64,000 bases of DNA from Sporomusaceae bacterium FL31 (GCA_003990955.1 BIFV01000008.1:179066-243065); one strand, 5' to 3'. Numbered from the stretch's first letter, positions 25,739-37,035 are shown. Program-made: numbers and translations. The notes: generated from the sequence alone by a model not told the origin.

Positions 25739-28597
25739 TTATTCCTCGTTCTTGCAGGCTGCAGCATTCATAGCTACAGCTTCCTCAAGCAGCGGCTTGA
25801 GAAAATGGCCGGTATACGACTGAGCGGTAGCTGCAATTTGTTCAGGCGTGCCTTGGGCAACAATAGTGCCGCCCCGGTAGCCGCCTTCCGGACCTAAATC
25901 AATCAGATGATCAGCGGTTTTTATGACATCCAGGTTATGTTCAATGACCACAACACTGTCACCACCGTCCACCAAGCGCTGCAGCACTTCCAGCAGGCGG
26001 TGAATATCGGCAGTGTGCAAACCAGTGGTTGGCTCATCAAGGATATACAGCGTTTTCCCGGTACTGCGGCGAGCCAGCTCAGTCGCCAGCTTAATCCGCT
26101 GAGCTTCACCGCCGCTTAGGGTAGTCGCCGGTTGACCTAACTTGATATAGCCTAAACCAACATCTTGCAGAATCTGCAATTTACGATGTACTTTAGGGAT
26201 ATTTTGAAAGAAGTCGACTGCTTCTTCTACCACCATATCCAGAACCTGGGCAATGCTTTTGCCTTTATAACGCACCTCTAATGTTTCCCGGTTATAACGA
26301 GCGCCCTTGCACACTTCGCAAGGCACATAGACGTCAGGCAAGAAATGCATTTCGATCTTAATAATCCCGTCACCGCGGCAAGCTTCGCAACGGCCGCCCT
26401 TGACATTAAAACTAAAGCGTCCGGGTTTATAACCGCGCATTTTTGCCTCAGGGGTTTGACTGAAGACTTCGCGAATGGCATCAAACAAACTGGTATAGGT
26501 CGCAGGGTTGGAACGCGGCGTCCGTCCAATTGGCGACTGATCAATATCAATGATTTTATCGATATGCTCAGCACCCCGGATATCTTCATGCTCACCCGGT
26601 CTGGTCCGGCTTTTATAAATACGATGAGCCAGACCTTTATAGAGAATTTCATTAACCAAAGTGCTCTTACCGGAACCGGATACGCCGGTTACGGCAGTAA
26701 AAACACCTAAAGGAAATTTAACAGTCAGATTCTGCAGATTATTTTCTTTCGCGCCAATCACTTCCAGCCATTTGCCGTTTGGCTGACGCCGTACAGCCGG
26801 AACAGGAATAAAGCGGCGGCGGCTGAGGTATTGACCGGTAATCGAGTCAGGAGTAGCCTTAATTTGCTCGACCGTTCCCTGCGCGACAATCTGCCCGCCG
26901 CCAGCACCGGCGACAGGACCAATATCAATAATGTGATCAGCCGCATACATGGTATCTTCATCATGTTCAACCACCAGCAGGGTATTGCCGACATCACGGA
27001 GATGCTGCAGAGTAGCCAATAGACGGTTATTATCGCGTTGATGAAGGCCAATACTGGGCTCATCCAGGATATAGAGCACCCCTACCAAACCTGAGCCAAT
27101 CTGCGTTGCCAAACGGATACGCTGTGCCTCACCACCGGATAACGTGCCGGCTGCCCGGTCCAACGTCAGATAATCAAGGCCAACATCCAGTAAAAAGCCT
27201 AAGCGGGCATGAATCTCTTTCAAGATCTGATAAGCAATGGTACGCTCGCGGTCAGTCAGTTCCAGTTCAGCAAAAAATTGTTTCCCTTCGGCAATGGTTT
27301 GGGTCGTTACTTCATAGATACTCTTGCCGCCCACTTTCACGGCCAGTGTTTCAGGCTTTAGCCGTGCCCCTTTACAAGTTGGGCACGGTTTAGTACTCAT
27401 GTATTCCTCATATTCCTCCCGGGTCCAATCTGAACTGGTTTCCCGGTAGCGCCGATTCAATAACGGCATAACCCCTTCAAATGGCGAATGGTACATTTTA
27501 TCTTCGCCATACATATTCTCATAACGGAAGCTGAATCGCTCATCCCCAGAGCCATTCATGACAATATCTTTCACTTGATCAGACAGATCATGCCAATTGC
27601 TGTACAGTGAGTAGCCGTACTTGTCCAGCACAGCTTCCAACTGACACATAGTATAGGAATTGGTGTTTTTGGTAAAAGGCGCCAGTAAGCCGTCGATAAA
27701 GGATTTGCCGGGGTCAGGAATGACCAATGCCGGATCAAACTCCATATTATTGCCTAAACCGGTACAATCAGGACAAGCACCATAAGGGCTGTTAAAAGAA
27801 AACATCCTGGGTGCAATTTCCGGTAAACTAATCCCACAATCCACGCAGGCGAAATTTTGGCTGAATACCAGCTCATTTCCATCAACGATTTGCACTGAAA
27901 CAACACCGCCGCCAAGATTCAGCGAAGTTTCCAGTGAGTCAGCCAAGCGCGAAGCAATACCATCACGAATTACCAGACGGTCAACAACGACCTCAATGGT
28001 ATGCTTTTTGTTTTTTTCTAATTTGATTTCTTCACTGATATCTTGGATCTGTCCATCCACCCGCACCCGGACATAGCCATTTTTACGGATATCCTCCAGG
28101 ACTTTCTGATGTTCGCCTTTTTTGCCGCGCACCACTGGTGCCAACAGCATAAGTTTGGTGCCTTCAGGCAATGCCAGCAATTGATCAACCATTTGCTCAA
28201 CCGTCTGCTGACTGATGGCTTTTCCGCATTTCGGACAATGAGGCCGGCCAGCACGGGCAAACAACAGCCGCAGATAATCATAGATTTCGGTTACCGTTCC
28301 TACTGTCGAGCGTGGATTACGGCTGGTTGTCTTTTGATCAATCGAGATGGCTGGTGACAAACCTTCAATATAATCCACATCTGGTTTGTCCATTTGGCCA
28401 AGGAATTGCCGGGCATAAGCCGATAAGGATTCAACATAGCGCCGCTGGCCTTCGGCATAAATGGTATCAAATGCCAATGAAGATTTCCCTGAACCACTCA
28501 AGCCGGTGATCACCACCAGTTTATCACGCGGGATTTCAACATCTATATTTTTTAAATTGTGCTGTCTTGCACCTTTAACAATAATTTTTTCTCTCAA
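25739..28597 (-). CDS. uvrA: Excinuclease ABC subunit A
   Basis: A 952-aa UvrA, normal length. Two ABC modules are visible, each with Walker A (G-L-S-G-S-G-K-S near 32 and G-V-S-G-S-G-K-S in the second half) and an L-S-G-G-E-A-Q-R-I signature, plus CxxC zinc modules. The UvrA dimer recognises damaged DNA and loads UvrB. The start is TTG at 28597, preceded by AGGAG. It lies 30 bases after uvrB, so the two form an operon. Confidence 0.97.
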   Translation of the reverse strand: MREKIIVKGARQHNLKNIDVEIPRDKLVVITGLSGSGKSSLAFDTIYAEGQRRYVESLSAYARQFLGQMDKPDVDYIEGLSPAISIDQKTTSRNPRSTVGTVTEIYDYLRLLFARAGRPHCPKCGKAISQQTVEQMVDQLLALPEGTKLMLLAPVVRGKKGEHQKVLEDIRKNGYVRVRVDGQIQDISEEIKLEKNKKHTIEVVVDRLVIRDGIASRLADSLETSLNLGGGVVSVQIVDGNELVFSQNFACVDCGISLPEIAPRMFSFNSPYGACPDCTGLGNNMEFDPALVIPDPGKSFIDGLLAPFTKNTNSYTMCQLEAVLDKYGYSLYSNWHDLSDQVKDIVMNGSGDERFSFRYENMYGEDKMYHSPFEGVMPLLNRRYRETSSDWTREEYEEYMSTKPCPTCKGARLKPETLAVKVGGKSIYEVTTQTIAEGKQFFAELELTDRERTIAYQILKEIHARLGFLLDVGLDYLTLDRAAGTLSGGEAQRIRLATQIGSGLVGVLYILDEPSIGLHQRDNNRLLATLQHLRDVGNTLLVVEHDEDTMYAADHIIDIGPVAGAGGGQIVAQGTVEQIKATPDSITGQYLSRRRFIPVPAVRRQPNGKWLEVIGAKENNLQNLTVKFPLGVFTAVTGVSGSGKSTLVNEILYKGLAHRIYKSRTRPGEHEDIRGAEHIDKIIDIDQSPIGRTPRSNPATYTSLFDAIREVFSQTPEAKMRGYKPGRFSFNVKGGRCEACRGDGIIKIEMHFLPDVYVPCEVCKGARYNRETLEVRYKGKSIAQVLDMVVEEAVDFFQNIPKVHRKLQILQDVGLGYIKLGQPATTLSGGEAQRIKLATELARRSTGKTLYILDEPTTGLHTADIHRLLEVLQRLVDGGDSVVVIEHNLDVIKTADHLIDLGPEGGYRGGTIVAQGTPEQIAATAQSYTGHFLKPLLEEAVAMNAAACKNEE

Positions 28598-28627
28598 CGT
28601 AAGTACTCCTCTGTTTCTAGTACAGGA

Positions 28628-30703
28628 CTAGCCTTTTTTCTTTGTGGATTTCTTTGCTGAACTTTTAGCTTTGCCTAAACTTCCGGCAGGCAACCGTCCC
28701 TTCAGCTCAACAACCATATCGCGCAGTTGGGCGGCACGTTCAAATTCGAGTTTCCTGGAAGCTTCGCGCATTTCACTTTCCAAACTGGCGATCAAATCAA
28801 GCGTTTCATCAGTCGTCATGCTTGAAGTACCACTTGCCCGATAGCTGGCCGGAGTCTCAGCCACTTTGGTTGTTTCAATCAGCTCTCTGACCTTTTTCTC
28901 AATGGTTTTGGGCGTAATCCCGTGTTCAATATTATAAGCATGCTGAATCTCACGGCGACGGTCGGTCTCACTGATCGCCCGCCGCATCGAGTCAGTCATG
29001 TGATCTGCATACATGATAACCTTTCCCTTTACGTTACGGGCAGCCCGGCCAATGGTCTGAACTAAGGATGTCTCAGATCGCAAGAAGCCTTCTTTATCAG
29101 CATCCAAGATAGCCACCAATGAGACTTCCGGTAAATCAAGCCCTTCCCGCAGCAGATTGATGCCGACAAGCACATCAAACACCCCGGCCCGCAAATCACG
29201 GATAATTTCGGCCCGCTCCATAGTCACAATATCAGAATGAAGATAGCGAACTTTGATCCCCATTTCTTTCAGATAATCGGTGAGGTTCTCGGCCATCTTC
29301 TTAGTCAGGGTTGTCACTAAAACCCGCTCATTGGTGGACGTTCTGATTTTTATTTCTCCTAACAAATCGTCCATCTGTCCTTTAATTGGCCTGATTTCAA
29401 CCTCAGGATCAATCAGTCCGGTTGGCCGGATGATTTGCTGAACAACCTGATCGGCTTGCTCAAATTCATATTTAGCCGGAGTCGCCGATACATAGACAAT
29501 CTGGTTAATCCTTTGCACAAACTCTTCAAATTTAAAAGGTCTGTTATCAAACGCTGAAGGAAGCCTAAAGCCATTACCGACTAGTGATTCCTTGCGGGAA
29601 CGGTCTCCTGCATACATGGCCCGGATTTGCGGCAGCGTAACATGGGATTCATCGATGACAATCAAGAAGTCTTCGGGAAAATAATCCACCAGCGTATAAG
29701 GCGCATCACCAGGCTGTCGATTGGTCAGATGGCGGGAATAATTTTCGATCCCCGAGCAATAGCCCATTTCCTGCATCATTTCCAGGTCATATTTGGTCCG
29801 CTGCTCCAGACGCTGTGCTTCAATCAGTTTATTGTTCGCTTTAAAGTAAGTGAGCTGCTGCTCCAGTTCATTCTCAATATCCTGTACCGCCCGCAGCATA
29901 TTTTCGCGGGAAGTAACATAGTGAGACGCCGGATAGATGGCAATATGTTTGCGCTCAGCCAATATCTCACCAGTCAGTGTATCAATCTCCAGAATCCGTT
30001 CAATCTCATCACCAAACAGCTCGACCCGCAGCGCTTTTTCATTATTGGCTGCTGGGAATATTTCAATCACATCACCGCGAACCCGGAAGGTACCGCGCGT
30101 AAAATTAATATCATTGCGTTCATATTGAATGGCTACCAATTTGCGTAAAATTTCGTCACGATCCCGCGATTGCCCCTGCCGCAAAGACAGAACTAGGCCG
30201 CGGTACTCGTCTGGTGAGCCCAAACCATAAATACAAGACACACTGGCAACAATAATGACATCCCGTCGTTCGAACAGCGAACTGGTCGCCGAGTGGCGCA
30301 ATTTATCAATCTCATCATTAATCGAAGCATCTTTTTCAATATAAGTATCGGTATGAGCAATGTAAGCTTCCGGTTGATAATAATCATAGTAACTTACAAA
30401 ATACTCAACCGCATTTTCCGGAAAAAACTCTTTAAATTCACTGGCTAATTGAGCTGCCAGTGTCTTATTATGCGCAATCACCAAAGTCGGTTTCTGCACA
30501 GCTTCAATGACTTTAGCCATTGTAAAAGTTTTGCCGGTACCTGTAGCCCCGAGCAAGACCTGAGTCCGTTGACCGGCACTGATTCCGGCTGCAAGCTTTT
30601 CAATCGCCACTGGCTGATCGCCGGTAGGCTCAAAGGGTGCCGCTACTTTAAAAGGAACTCCACCTTCTACATATACTGTATTTAACTTTGGAACAGTAGT
30701 CAT
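28628..30703 (-). CDS. uvrB: Excinuclease ABC subunit B
   Basis: A 691-aa UvrB helicase-like protein. Walker A G-A-T-G-T-G-K-T lies near 53-60, the beta-hairpin region ([10 protein letters not shown]) is intact, helicase motifs V and VI (G-R-A-A-R-N) are present, and a C-terminal UVR motif binds UvrC. The basic [12 protein letters not shown] tail extends slightly beyond the usual end. First gene of the uvrB-uvrA operon. Confidence 0.97.
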   Translation of the reverse strand: MTTVPKLNTVYVEGGVPFKVAAPFEPTGDQPVAIEKLAAGISAGQRTQVLLGATGTGKTFTMAKVIEAVQKPTLVIAHNKTLAAQLASEFKEFFPENAVEYFVSYYDYYQPEAYIAHTDTYIEKDASINDEIDKLRHSATSSLFERRDVIIVASVSCIYGLGSPDEYRGLVLSLRQGQSRDRDEILRKLVAIQYERNDINFTRGTFRVRGDVIEIFPAANNEKALRVELFGDEIERILEIDTLTGEILAERKHIAIYPASHYVTSRENMLRAVQDIENELEQQLTYFKANNKLIEAQRLEQRTKYDLEMMQEMGYCSGIENYSRHLTNRQPGDAPYTLVDYFPEDFLIVIDESHVTLPQIRAMYAGDRSRKESLVGNGFRLPSAFDNRPFKFEEFVQRINQIVYVSATPAKYEFEQADQVVQQIIRPTGLIDPEVEIRPIKGQMDDLLGEIKIRTSTNERVLVTTLTKKMAENLTDYLKEMGIKVRYLHSDIVTMERAEIIRDLRAGVFDVLVGINLLREGLDLPEVSLVAILDADKEGFLRSETSLVQTIGRAARNVKGKVIMYADHMTDSMRRAISETDRRREIQHAYNIEHGITPKTIEKKVRELIETTKVAETPASYRASGTSSMTTDETLDLIASLESEMREASRKLEFERAAQLRDMVVELKGRLPAGSLGKAKSSAKKSTKKKG

Positions 30704-30829
30704 TTCATCACCTGGCTTCCGCTTGGAAATTATTATTTATTAGAAGTTATTATAACACAAACTCAAACTTATTTGAGTGGATTTTTTTGGATTTATCGAA
30801 TATTTGTTCGATTTTTTTTACTAATAAAA

Positions 30830-30868
30830 TCAAAAAACTGGCAGCAGGGGAATCCCCTTTCGCCAGCT
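30830..30868 (-). terminator. Intrinsic terminator after the MinJ-like gene
   Basis: An imperfect stem (CAGCTGGCGAAAGGGG with CCCCTGCTGCCAG) is followed on the minus strand by TTTTTTGATTTT, right after the stop codon. Confidence 0.75.
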
Positions 30869-30874
30869 GTAAGA

Positions 30875-32113
30875 TTATTGATCAAGCTTGCGCTTGGCCC
30901 AGTCAACAATGCCAAATCGTTCGGTACTAAGCTCAGCATAGGCAGTCTCATTCCCATTGGGAACTAAGATTACCCCAAGTGTATTGCCTTTGGTAAACTT
31001 AATCAGACACCTATCCACCACGCCATTCCGCTCATATTCCAGCCAGCATTCTTTCGGAATGTCGGCTAAGGCCAGTTCAAGATCATGCGGCCAGCGAATG
31101 GCAAACTGATTCAGCCTGGTAATAATATCCCCAGGTTTTAAATTAGCCTGGCGGGCCGGGGTATCGTAAACGGTATCCAGTACCATAACCCCAATTTCGG
31201 GACGGACGAAGAGCGGCTTCCCTTCCATCTCCAGTCTGTTATCACGCTGAATTAAAAATTCATGACCAAGCGGTGAAGCCAGCGCTGCAAAAATTTTCAC
31301 CCATTCAAACTTAGCCGCCAAAAGTGCCAGACCAAGCAGCACAATACTGTAGATGGCTAAATGAAAGGCTGACTGCCGCCGGCGTTTACTTGGAGAGCTG
31401 GCAACAGCAATATCAGCATACCCAAGCGCGGCCACGACCGGCATGGTCGCATAAATCCATCGCTCCCCTTCAGGAAGCACCAAATTAGCGGGAATTAGAG
31501 GCCACCAATCCGGCATTTTGATAATGCCTGTCGGCAGGTCGCCGTTTGGTACAGCCATAGCAGTCAATAATACCAAAGGCAGTGGCCAGAAGTTCTGTAA
31601 ATTAAAAGCTCCCACCAGTCTGCCGTCTTCTTTCTTTACAATAAGCGGAATGGCTCCATAACGGTTGCTGATAGCAATCAGCACACTCTCGGTAATATGC
31701 AAAATGGCAACCAGTGCCAAGACCTGCGGCACATTGACCACTGGCCAGCCAAACAGCACGTTGGATACGGCCACCAGGCCGCCGGCATAAGCAAAGCATA
31801 GAAACCGCAAATTGATCACCATCAGCGCAATGGCTACCGGCCAAATGTAGTTCAGCCCTAACTGATTGAGTGTGATTCCGAACAAAGTCATTATAAAGCT
31901 GCCGATAATACCGCCAATCATGCCATAAACGGCGGCCATAAACACCTGATTTTTAAGCGAATAGCTATGTACCCCAAACATGCGCTTTTGATTGCGCTGC
32001 ATCTGCCAGTACTGAAAGATAACCAGCGCCATGATTGTCCAAAAAGTCGGATCGAAATACATCGCCAAGGTTCGGCTGATAATGACTGTAACAAGATCCT
32101 GCCAAGGAAACAT
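30875..32113 (-). CDS. PDZ-domain polytopic membrane protein, MinJ-like
   Basis: A 412-aa protein with about eight predicted membrane helices in the first ~280 residues and a C-terminal PDZ domain (around 300-375, containing the A-N-L-K-P-G-D-I-I loop). In B. subtilis the same architecture and the same neighbourhood (uvrBA on one side, ctpB and ftsXE on the other) belong to MinJ, which links DivIVA to MinCD at the division site. The call is by architecture and synteny, not sequence alignment. No min genes are visible here. Confidence 0.7.
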   Translation of the reverse strand: MFPWQDLVTVIISRTLAMYFDPTFWTIMALVIFQYWQMQRNQKRMFGVHSYSLKNQVFMAAVYGMIGGIIGSFIMTLFGITLNQLGLNYIWPVAIALMVINLRFLCFAYAGGLVAVSNVLFGWPVVNVPQVLALVAILHITESVLIAISNRYGAIPLIVKKEDGRLVGAFNLQNFWPLPLVLLTAMAVPNGDLPTGIIKMPDWWPLIPANLVLPEGERWIYATMPVVAALGYADIAVASSPSKRRRQSAFHLAIYSIVLLGLALLAAKFEWVKIFAALASPLGHEFLIQRDNRLEMEGKPLFVRPEIGVMVLDTVYDTPARQANLKPGDIITRLNQFAIRWPHDLELALADIPKECWLEYERNGVVDRCLIKFTKGNTLGVILVPNGNETAYAELSTERFGIVDWAKRKLDQ

Positions 32114-32221
32114 TGATTCACCCCGCTTCTGCTGATTTCACCAAGCTGCCTACGATGAACTCAATTAAAAATAGTCTGTTTATCTTTCCCCTAATCTGCG
32201 TGCAAATATCCATTTCCCAGC

Positions 32222-33127
32222 GAAGCAAGGGGACGTTCTTTTTGCTTCTCTTTCTTCACGCTTTAAAAACAATACTTGGATGTAATCCAGTCACCCGCGC
32301 GATCTGGCGCTGTGTTACCCCGGTTTTCCCCTTAATCCTCTGGATTATTTCATTGCGATTACGTGTCTCCATACTTTGTAAACTATCAAGTGCTTGTCCG
32401 TTTAATAGTTCTTTAATTTCGCAAATTAATTGCACATCACTTTTCCGTTCTTTGCTGCTATCGTCCAAAAATTGCTCATTGCTTTTTTGCTCCATGAAAT
32501 CAATAAACTGCTTCACAGCTGATTCAATATCACAATTTAATGTATTCAAAACTAAGGTAGTATCCGTTATTCCGAAGTCATCCTGTCCCCGGCAATAAGC
32601 CTGATAACTACTCCATTTGTATAACTCAGGTGTTAATGACAGTTTCGCCTTCACCGGATTATGATGAATATACCGTAATACTCCTAATAAATAGGCTTCT
32701 GTCTCTACGGCTTCACTCCTAAAACGATTCTGAAATAAATGCCCAACTCGATCATATTTTTTGTTGTACCACCACGCATAACTGGTACCAATACGTTTCA
32801 TAATAACAGCTAGTTCCTGACCTCTTTCACTCAGTAAGAGATGAACATGATTTTCCATTAAACAATATCCATAAATTATGCAACTGCCACTCTCTTTCAC
32901 ACGTTTAACTATCTCAAGGAAGTGCCAATAATCTTCGGCGTCACAAAAAATATCCTGGCGATTTATTCCCCGCAGCATAACGTGGTATATTCCGCTGGCA
33001 CTTTTTTCCCGTGCACTCCTTACCATATTTTACCTCCGTCTTTTTCTTCATTCTAGCACAGGTTGAATACCCAAGCAATATTTAAGCGTACGCGCATTTG
33101 GAAGCAAAAAGAACGTCCCCTTGCTTC
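32222..33127. mobile_element. RAYT element: tyrosine transposase gene bracketed by REP inverted repeats
   Basis: A 27-base repeat (32222-32248, beginning GAAGCAAGGGGACG) and its perfect reverse complement (33101-33127) enclose the transposase gene. Each repeat is itself palindromic at its ends (GAAGCAA and TTGCTTC). The left copy lies 7 bases beyond the gene's stop, the right copy about 75 bases upstream of its start. Confidence 0.85.
32256..33026 (-). CDS. REP-associated tyrosine transposase (Y1/HUH family)
   Basis: A 256-aa protein of the IS200-like TnpA_REP (RAYT) family. It has the HUH metal motif M-E-N-H-V-H-L-L-L near 60-68 and the catalytic tyrosine region L-R-Y-I-H-H-N-P-V-K-A near 118-128. 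The C-terminal third is charged, with a helix-turn-helix-like end (Q-R-Q-I-A-R-V-T-G). RAYTs nick single-stranded REP hairpins; they are usually single-copy and domesticated. The gene looks intact, with GGAGG upstream of its ATG, and its cognate repeats flank it. It interrupts the otherwise conserved minJ-to-ctpB neighbourhood. Confidence 0.88.
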   Translation of the reverse strand: MVRSAREKSASGIYHVMLRGINRQDIFCDAEDYWHFLEIVKRVKESGSCIIYGYCLMENHVHLLLSERGQELAVIMKRIGTSYAWWYNKKYDRVGHLFQNRFRSEAVETEAYLLGVLRYIHHNPVKAKLSLTPELYKWSSYQAYCRGQDDFGITDTTLVLNTLNCDIESAVKQFIDFMEQKSNEQFLDDSSKERKSDVQLICEIKELLNGQALDSLQSMETRNRNEIIQRIKGKTGVTQRQIARVTGLHPSIVFKA

Positions 33128-33148
33128 TTTTCTTTTGATAAATAAATG

Positions 33149-33188
33149 CAGGAGTGCCTTCATGCGGTTGCATGGTGAGGCACTCCTG
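33149..33188 (-). terminator. Hairpin after the SGNH hydrolase gene
   Basis: CAGGAGTGCCT and AGGCACTCCTG form an 11-bp perfect stem with an 18-base loop just past the stop. The following tract (CATTTATTTATC on the minus strand) is only partly T-rich, so termination strength is uncertain. Confidence 0.6.
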
Positions 33189-33199
33189 TTATTGATTGA

Positions 33200-34495
33200 T
33201 TAAATCTCCTGCCATTGAGCTGCTTGATTGGTATGCTCAGGAAAATTTTGCTTTAAATAGGCACCAACAGCACTGCCAATCATGGCTTTGCCTACCGTAT
33301 CCGGATGAAGTCCATCGGTTGCAAGCGCAGTTGGCATGAGTCCGCCCGGTTGATTAAAGAGCGGAGTAACATCCACATGATGTTCCTGTGCGATAATCCA
33401 CTGGTTGGCTTGCTCCCATTGGCTTCGCCATTCTGGAGAAGTTTCTTCATCAAAAGCGTTTTTTATCGCAGTTGGATTAACCGGTGTCAGGGTTACAAAA
33501 ACCGGAACAATCCCATGACGCAAGCATTGACTTTTAATTGCAGCAAAATACTCAATAACCTCATCGGCTGACATACCGGCTCTGATATCATTAATGCCTC
33601 CCAATACCACTAATACTTGGGGTGAAAATGGCAGCACATCATGATCAAAGCGATCTACCATACCAGCTACGGTATCCCCGCTCCGCCCCAGATTTTTAAT
33701 TGGCAGTCCTGCATAGCTGGTTAAATCATAGGCGGGATCGGATGGCGGATTGGAAATAGCCCCGCCGCCATGAGTAACGCTGTCACCAAACAGGGCTATT
33801 GGAACTCCCTGCCGTTGAACTTGAAAGGACAGAGCCGGCGACCATTGTCCGATTGGCTTATTATCTGCATCTTTAGCCAATACCCGCCACCAATAGGTGC
33901 CTTCTTCGGTATAAGCAGCTTCATCATAACAGTCAAACGCGACTGAACCGCTGACTTCATATTTTCTTACCAATGCAACATAAACCTGATCAATCTCCGG
34001 TTTAGCTGATAGTACCTGCACTTCATAGGATGCCGCATTCAATACTGGAATCCAGGAATAAGCCGGATACAATTTTCCGAACGGAAAACTATCCAAATAA
34101 GCCGTTGGTAACGGTGAAATTGGATTGATTTCGCCTTCACTCAGCAACTGCGGCTGACTAAATTCAGAAATGGGCTGACGCTCCACATTCAAAGCTCGAA
34201 CCTGCCACCATAATGAATTGAGCTCAGAATTCAGAGCCAGTGCATCAAGCTCCACTCCGGCTGTATAGATATCTTGTCTGATGAGTATAGGTTCCGGCAA
34301 TGCTGACTGCTCAGCGGTATCTGCTGGCTGCTTGACAATCATCAGCTCATACATCACAGCATCAGGCTGGACCTCCCAGACGATTCGTACTTTTTTTACA
34401 TTATCAATATCGGCTTGCACCTTGCCTGCTCCAGACTGACATACCACCAACGCAACCATAAAACAGACCAGCACCCGTATAACATTGAGTAACAT
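33200..34495 (-). CDS. Secreted SGNH/GDSL-family hydrolase with N-terminal Fn3-like repeats
   Basis: A 431-aa exported protein. A signal peptide (1-28) is followed by two beta-sandwich-like repeats, with W-W-Q-V-R-A-L near 96-102 and W-W-R-V-L-A-K near 202-208, resembling fibronectin-III-type segments. A C-terminal SGNH esterase domain has the nucleophile Ser239 in G-D-S-V, the G-G-I-N-D block and the late D-G-L-H-P Asp-His pair. Such enzymes deacetylate or de-esterify polysaccharides, lipids or peptidoglycan; substrate unknown. Probably acts outside the cytoplasmic membrane. Confidence 0.82.
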   Translation of the reverse strand: MLLNVIRVLVCFMVALVVCQSGAGKVQADIDNVKKVRIVWEVQPDAVMYELMIVKQPADTAEQSALPEPILIRQDIYTAGVELDALALNSELNSLWWQVRALNVERQPISEFSQPQLLSEGEINPISPLPTAYLDSFPFGKLYPAYSWIPVLNAASYEVQVLSAKPEIDQVYVALVRKYEVSGSVAFDCYDEAAYTEEGTYWWRVLAKDADNKPIGQWSPALSFQVQRQGVPIALFGDSVTHGGGAISNPPSDPAYDLTSYAGLPIKNLGRSGDTVAGMVDRFDHDVLPFSPQVLVVLGGINDIRAGMSADEVIEYFAAIKSQCLRHGIVPVFVTLTPVNPTAIKNAFDEETSPEWRSQWEQANQWIIAQEHHVDVTPLFNQPGGLMPTALATDGLHPDTVGKAMIGSAVGAYLKQNFPEHTNQAAQWQEI

Positions 34496-34623
34496 TTCCG
34501 CTCACCCCATCAACTCTTGCAACCTCATGATGGTTACTAAATTAAGCAACGATAACCGTTATCATTTTATATAAGTATACTACATATTCAGTTGGTATAG
34601 AAATATTTTATCAGCACTGCAAA

Positions 34624-34656
34624 TATAAAAGCAACGGTGCACCTGCACCGTTGCTT
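34624..34656 (-). terminator. Intrinsic terminator of the ctpB gene cluster
   Basis: A perfect 13-bp stem (AAGCAACGGTGCA with TGCACCGTTGCTT) closes a two-base gap, followed by TTATATTT on the minus strand. Confidence 0.8.
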
Positions 34657-34659
34657 ATT

Positions 34660-35802
34660 TTACAGCTTACCCTTAACAATTTCAATGGCTTTATCTAACT
34701 GGACATCTTTATTCGGCTCCCGTGGTTCGGGCTGTTCGATTTTGACATCAGGCTCAATACCAATCCCGTTAATTGAGCGATCATTGGGAGTGAGATATTT
34801 TGCAATTGTCAGTTTGATTGCGCCACTGTCAATCCGCATCAAAGTTTGAACAGAACCTTTGCCATAAGTCTTGGTTCCAACCAACGTGCCTGCCTGAGTA
34901 TCCTGAATGGCACCTGCCACGATTTCTGATGCACTGGCGCTGCCGCCATTGACCAGAACTGCCACCGGATATTTTACTGCCTGCAGATTAGAAGAATGCG
35001 TTTCGCGATGACCGTCCCGCATCACAACTGATACAACAGGACCCTGAGGTACAAATTTGCCGGCTACCTTAACACTTTCTTCTAATAAACCGCCGGGATT
35101 GTCACGCAAATCCAAAATAACGGCTTTCATACCGGCGCTTTCCAATTCCTGATATTGCTTAATAAAATCTGCGCCCGTATTTTCATTAAACATGGATAAG
35201 CGGATATAGCCGATATTACCGGGAAGCATTTTGCCTGAGATGGTCTTAATTTGAATATTGCTTCTGGTCAACGTATAGTCTTTCACTTGCTCGCTGCCGC
35301 GTCTGATGGTCAATGTCACTTGACTGCCTTCTGGACCGCGAATTTTATTGACCGCCTCATCCAGCGCCATGTCTTTGGTGTCCAATCCATCAATCTTTAG
35401 AATTTGGTCACCGCTTTTAATGCCGGCTTTCTCACCAGGTGTTCCTTCAATGGGCGATACGACTGTCAGCATTTTTTCCTTAACGCCAACCACGATCCCC
35501 ACTCCGCCAAATGACCCTTCAGTCTCAATCATAAATTCCTTATAGGTCTTTGGATCCATATAAATGGAATGCGGATCTCCCAATGAGCCAACCATTCCTT
35601 TAATGGCCCCAGTCATCAAGGTATCCATCGGAACTTCCTCAACATACCGGGATTTAATGATTTGCAGCGCCCGCATAAACTTAAGCGTACTGGCCGCATC
35701 ACCACTTCCCAAGTTGAGCAGATAATATAATCCACCCACTGTCGAAAAGAAAGTGACTAAAACCAATAGAATGGCACCAACCACGATTTTACGTTTACTC
35801 AA
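34660..35802 (-). CDS. ctpB: C-terminal processing protease, S41 family (CtpB-like)
   Basis: A 380-aa exported serine protease: an N-terminal membrane anchor (6-30), a PDZ domain (about 95-180), then the S41 core. The Ser-Lys dyad is assigned to Ser290 in G-S-A-S-A-S-E-I and Lys315 in Y-G-K-G-S. In B. subtilis CtpB cleaves the SpoIVFA sporulation checkpoint protein; in other bacteria Ctp proteases trim murein hydrolases, which fits the EnvC-like neighbour. The start is TTG with GAGGTG six bases upstream. Confidence 0.92.
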   Translation of the reverse strand: MSKRKIVVGAILLVLVTFFSTVGGLYYLLNLGSGDAASTLKFMRALQIIKSRYVEEVPMDTLMTGAIKGMVGSLGDPHSIYMDPKTYKEFMIETEGSFGGVGIVVGVKEKMLTVVSPIEGTPGEKAGIKSGDQILKIDGLDTKDMALDEAVNKIRGPEGSQVTLTIRRGSEQVKDYTLTRSNIQIKTISGKMLPGNIGYIRLSMFNENTGADFIKQYQELESAGMKAVILDLRDNPGGLLEESVKVAGKFVPQGPVVSVVMRDGHRETHSSNLQAVKYPVAVLVNGGSASASEIVAGAIQDTQAGTLVGTKTYGKGSVQTLMRIDSGAIKLTIAKYLTPNDRSINGIGIEPDVKIEQPEPREPNKDVQLDKAIEIVKGKL

Positions 35803-35897
35803 AAGCTACACCTCAATCCGAGGTTCGAGATGAGATGCTCGAACATCTGCTGATCACAATACATTTTTAAATATATGTTGAAACTGCTCAATTTATA

Positions 35898-37019
35898 CTA
35901 CGGTAAATATCCCATTGGACTTACAGGCGATCCATTTTCCCGAACTTCAAAATGCAAATGCGGCCCAGTGGAATAACCAGTCGAACCAACCCGGGAAATG
36001 GCCTGTCCTTTTCTTACCCGCTCACCCTCACTCACCAGGAGCTCGGAATTGTGGGCATATAACGTGGAAATACCACCGCCATGATCAATAATAACGGCTT
36101 TACCATAGCCACCCATCCAGTCGGCATAAATCACTACACCGCCATCGGCAGCCGAAACGGTATCACCATAGTCAGCCCCAATATCAATGCCGCTATGATA
36201 ACGCTGTGTGCCGAAAATAGGATGTGTCCGCCAGCCATAAGGCGATGTAATGGGTCCTGACGCCGGCCAAATCAGTGTCCCAGTAGAACTGGCAGCACTA
36301 TTATTGCCGGACTGGCTGCGGATCATTTGTTCAATCTGCCGCGAGGTTTCCAGCAATTCCTGATACGCCTGCTCAGCCGTATCCCGCTCATTAACGGCAG
36401 AAGCCAGCACAGCTTCGCGCTCATTTTTACGCGCAGAAATGGCTAAACGCTTTTCCTCGGCTGCTTTATGTAATTCGGCAATAGCGGCTCGATCCCGCTC
36501 AAGTTCAGCCTTTTTCTGCAGCACCAATTCACGTTCGGCTTTGACTTTCGTGATCAGGGTAATATCTTGATTAACCACCCGTTTTAGTATATCCATCCGT
36601 GTGGTAAAATCACCAAAATCATGAGCCCCAAGCAGCACATCCAAATAGCTGACCTGGCCATTTTCATAAATATCGCGCATACGTTTATTCAGAATCTTAC
36701 TCCGCTCGGTAAGATTACGTTCGGCTTTTTCCAATACTCCGGTGTTCAGCTCAATTTGCTCTTCCGTATAAGAAAGTTTGGATTGGATGGTATTATATTC
36801 GGCTGTAGCGCCATCCAGATCACCCTGAATCTTTTTAAGCTGTCCGGAAACGCTATTCACTTGCTGCTGAGCTTGAGACGCCTTGTTTTGCTGGTCTTGC
36901 ATGCGCCTTTGTACTGAGTCCAATTGGTCATTCAGATTGTTCGCCAAAACCGTTCCAACCGCCGATACCAGCACCGTCACGGCGATGACCAGTGCAGTCC
37001 AGCGTTTACGATTGCCCAT
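35898..37019 (-). CDS. EnvC/NlpD-like murein hydrolase activator (coiled coil + M23 peptidase)
   Basis: A 373-aa exported protein: signal/anchor (8-27), a long coiled coil (about 28-235, rich in Gln, Glu, Lys and Arg), and a C-terminal LytM/M23 domain. The M23 domain keeps H-S-G-I-D-I and H-L-H-F-E-V-R zinc ligands, so it may be an active endopeptidase rather than a pure activator. It lies 16 bases downstream of ftsX. FtsEX controls such coiled-coil peptidases at the septum, so FtsE-FtsX-EnvC is likely one functional unit. Confidence 0.9.
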   Translation of the reverse strand: MGNRKRWTALVIAVTVLVSAVGTVLANNLNDQLDSVQRRMQDQQNKASQAQQQVNSVSGQLKKIQGDLDGATAEYNTIQSKLSYTEEQIELNTGVLEKAERNLTERSKILNKRMRDIYENGQVSYLDVLLGAHDFGDFTTRMDILKRVVNQDITLITKVKAERELVLQKKAELERDRAAIAELHKAAEEKRLAISARKNEREAVLASAVNERDTAEQAYQELLETSRQIEQMIRSQSGNNSAASSTGTLIWPASGPITSPYGWRTHPIFGTQRYHSGIDIGADYGDTVSAADGGVVIYADWMGGYGKAVIIDHGGGISTLYAHNSELLVSEGERVRKGQAISRVGSTGYSTGPHLHFEVRENGSPVSPMGYLP

Positions 37020-37035
37020 CGAATCCCTCCTTACG

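Noticed and set aside
32256..33026. Active insertion sequence with target-site duplication
   Set aside because: No direct repeats were seen outside the inverted repeats, and RAYTs are usually domesticated single-copy genes.
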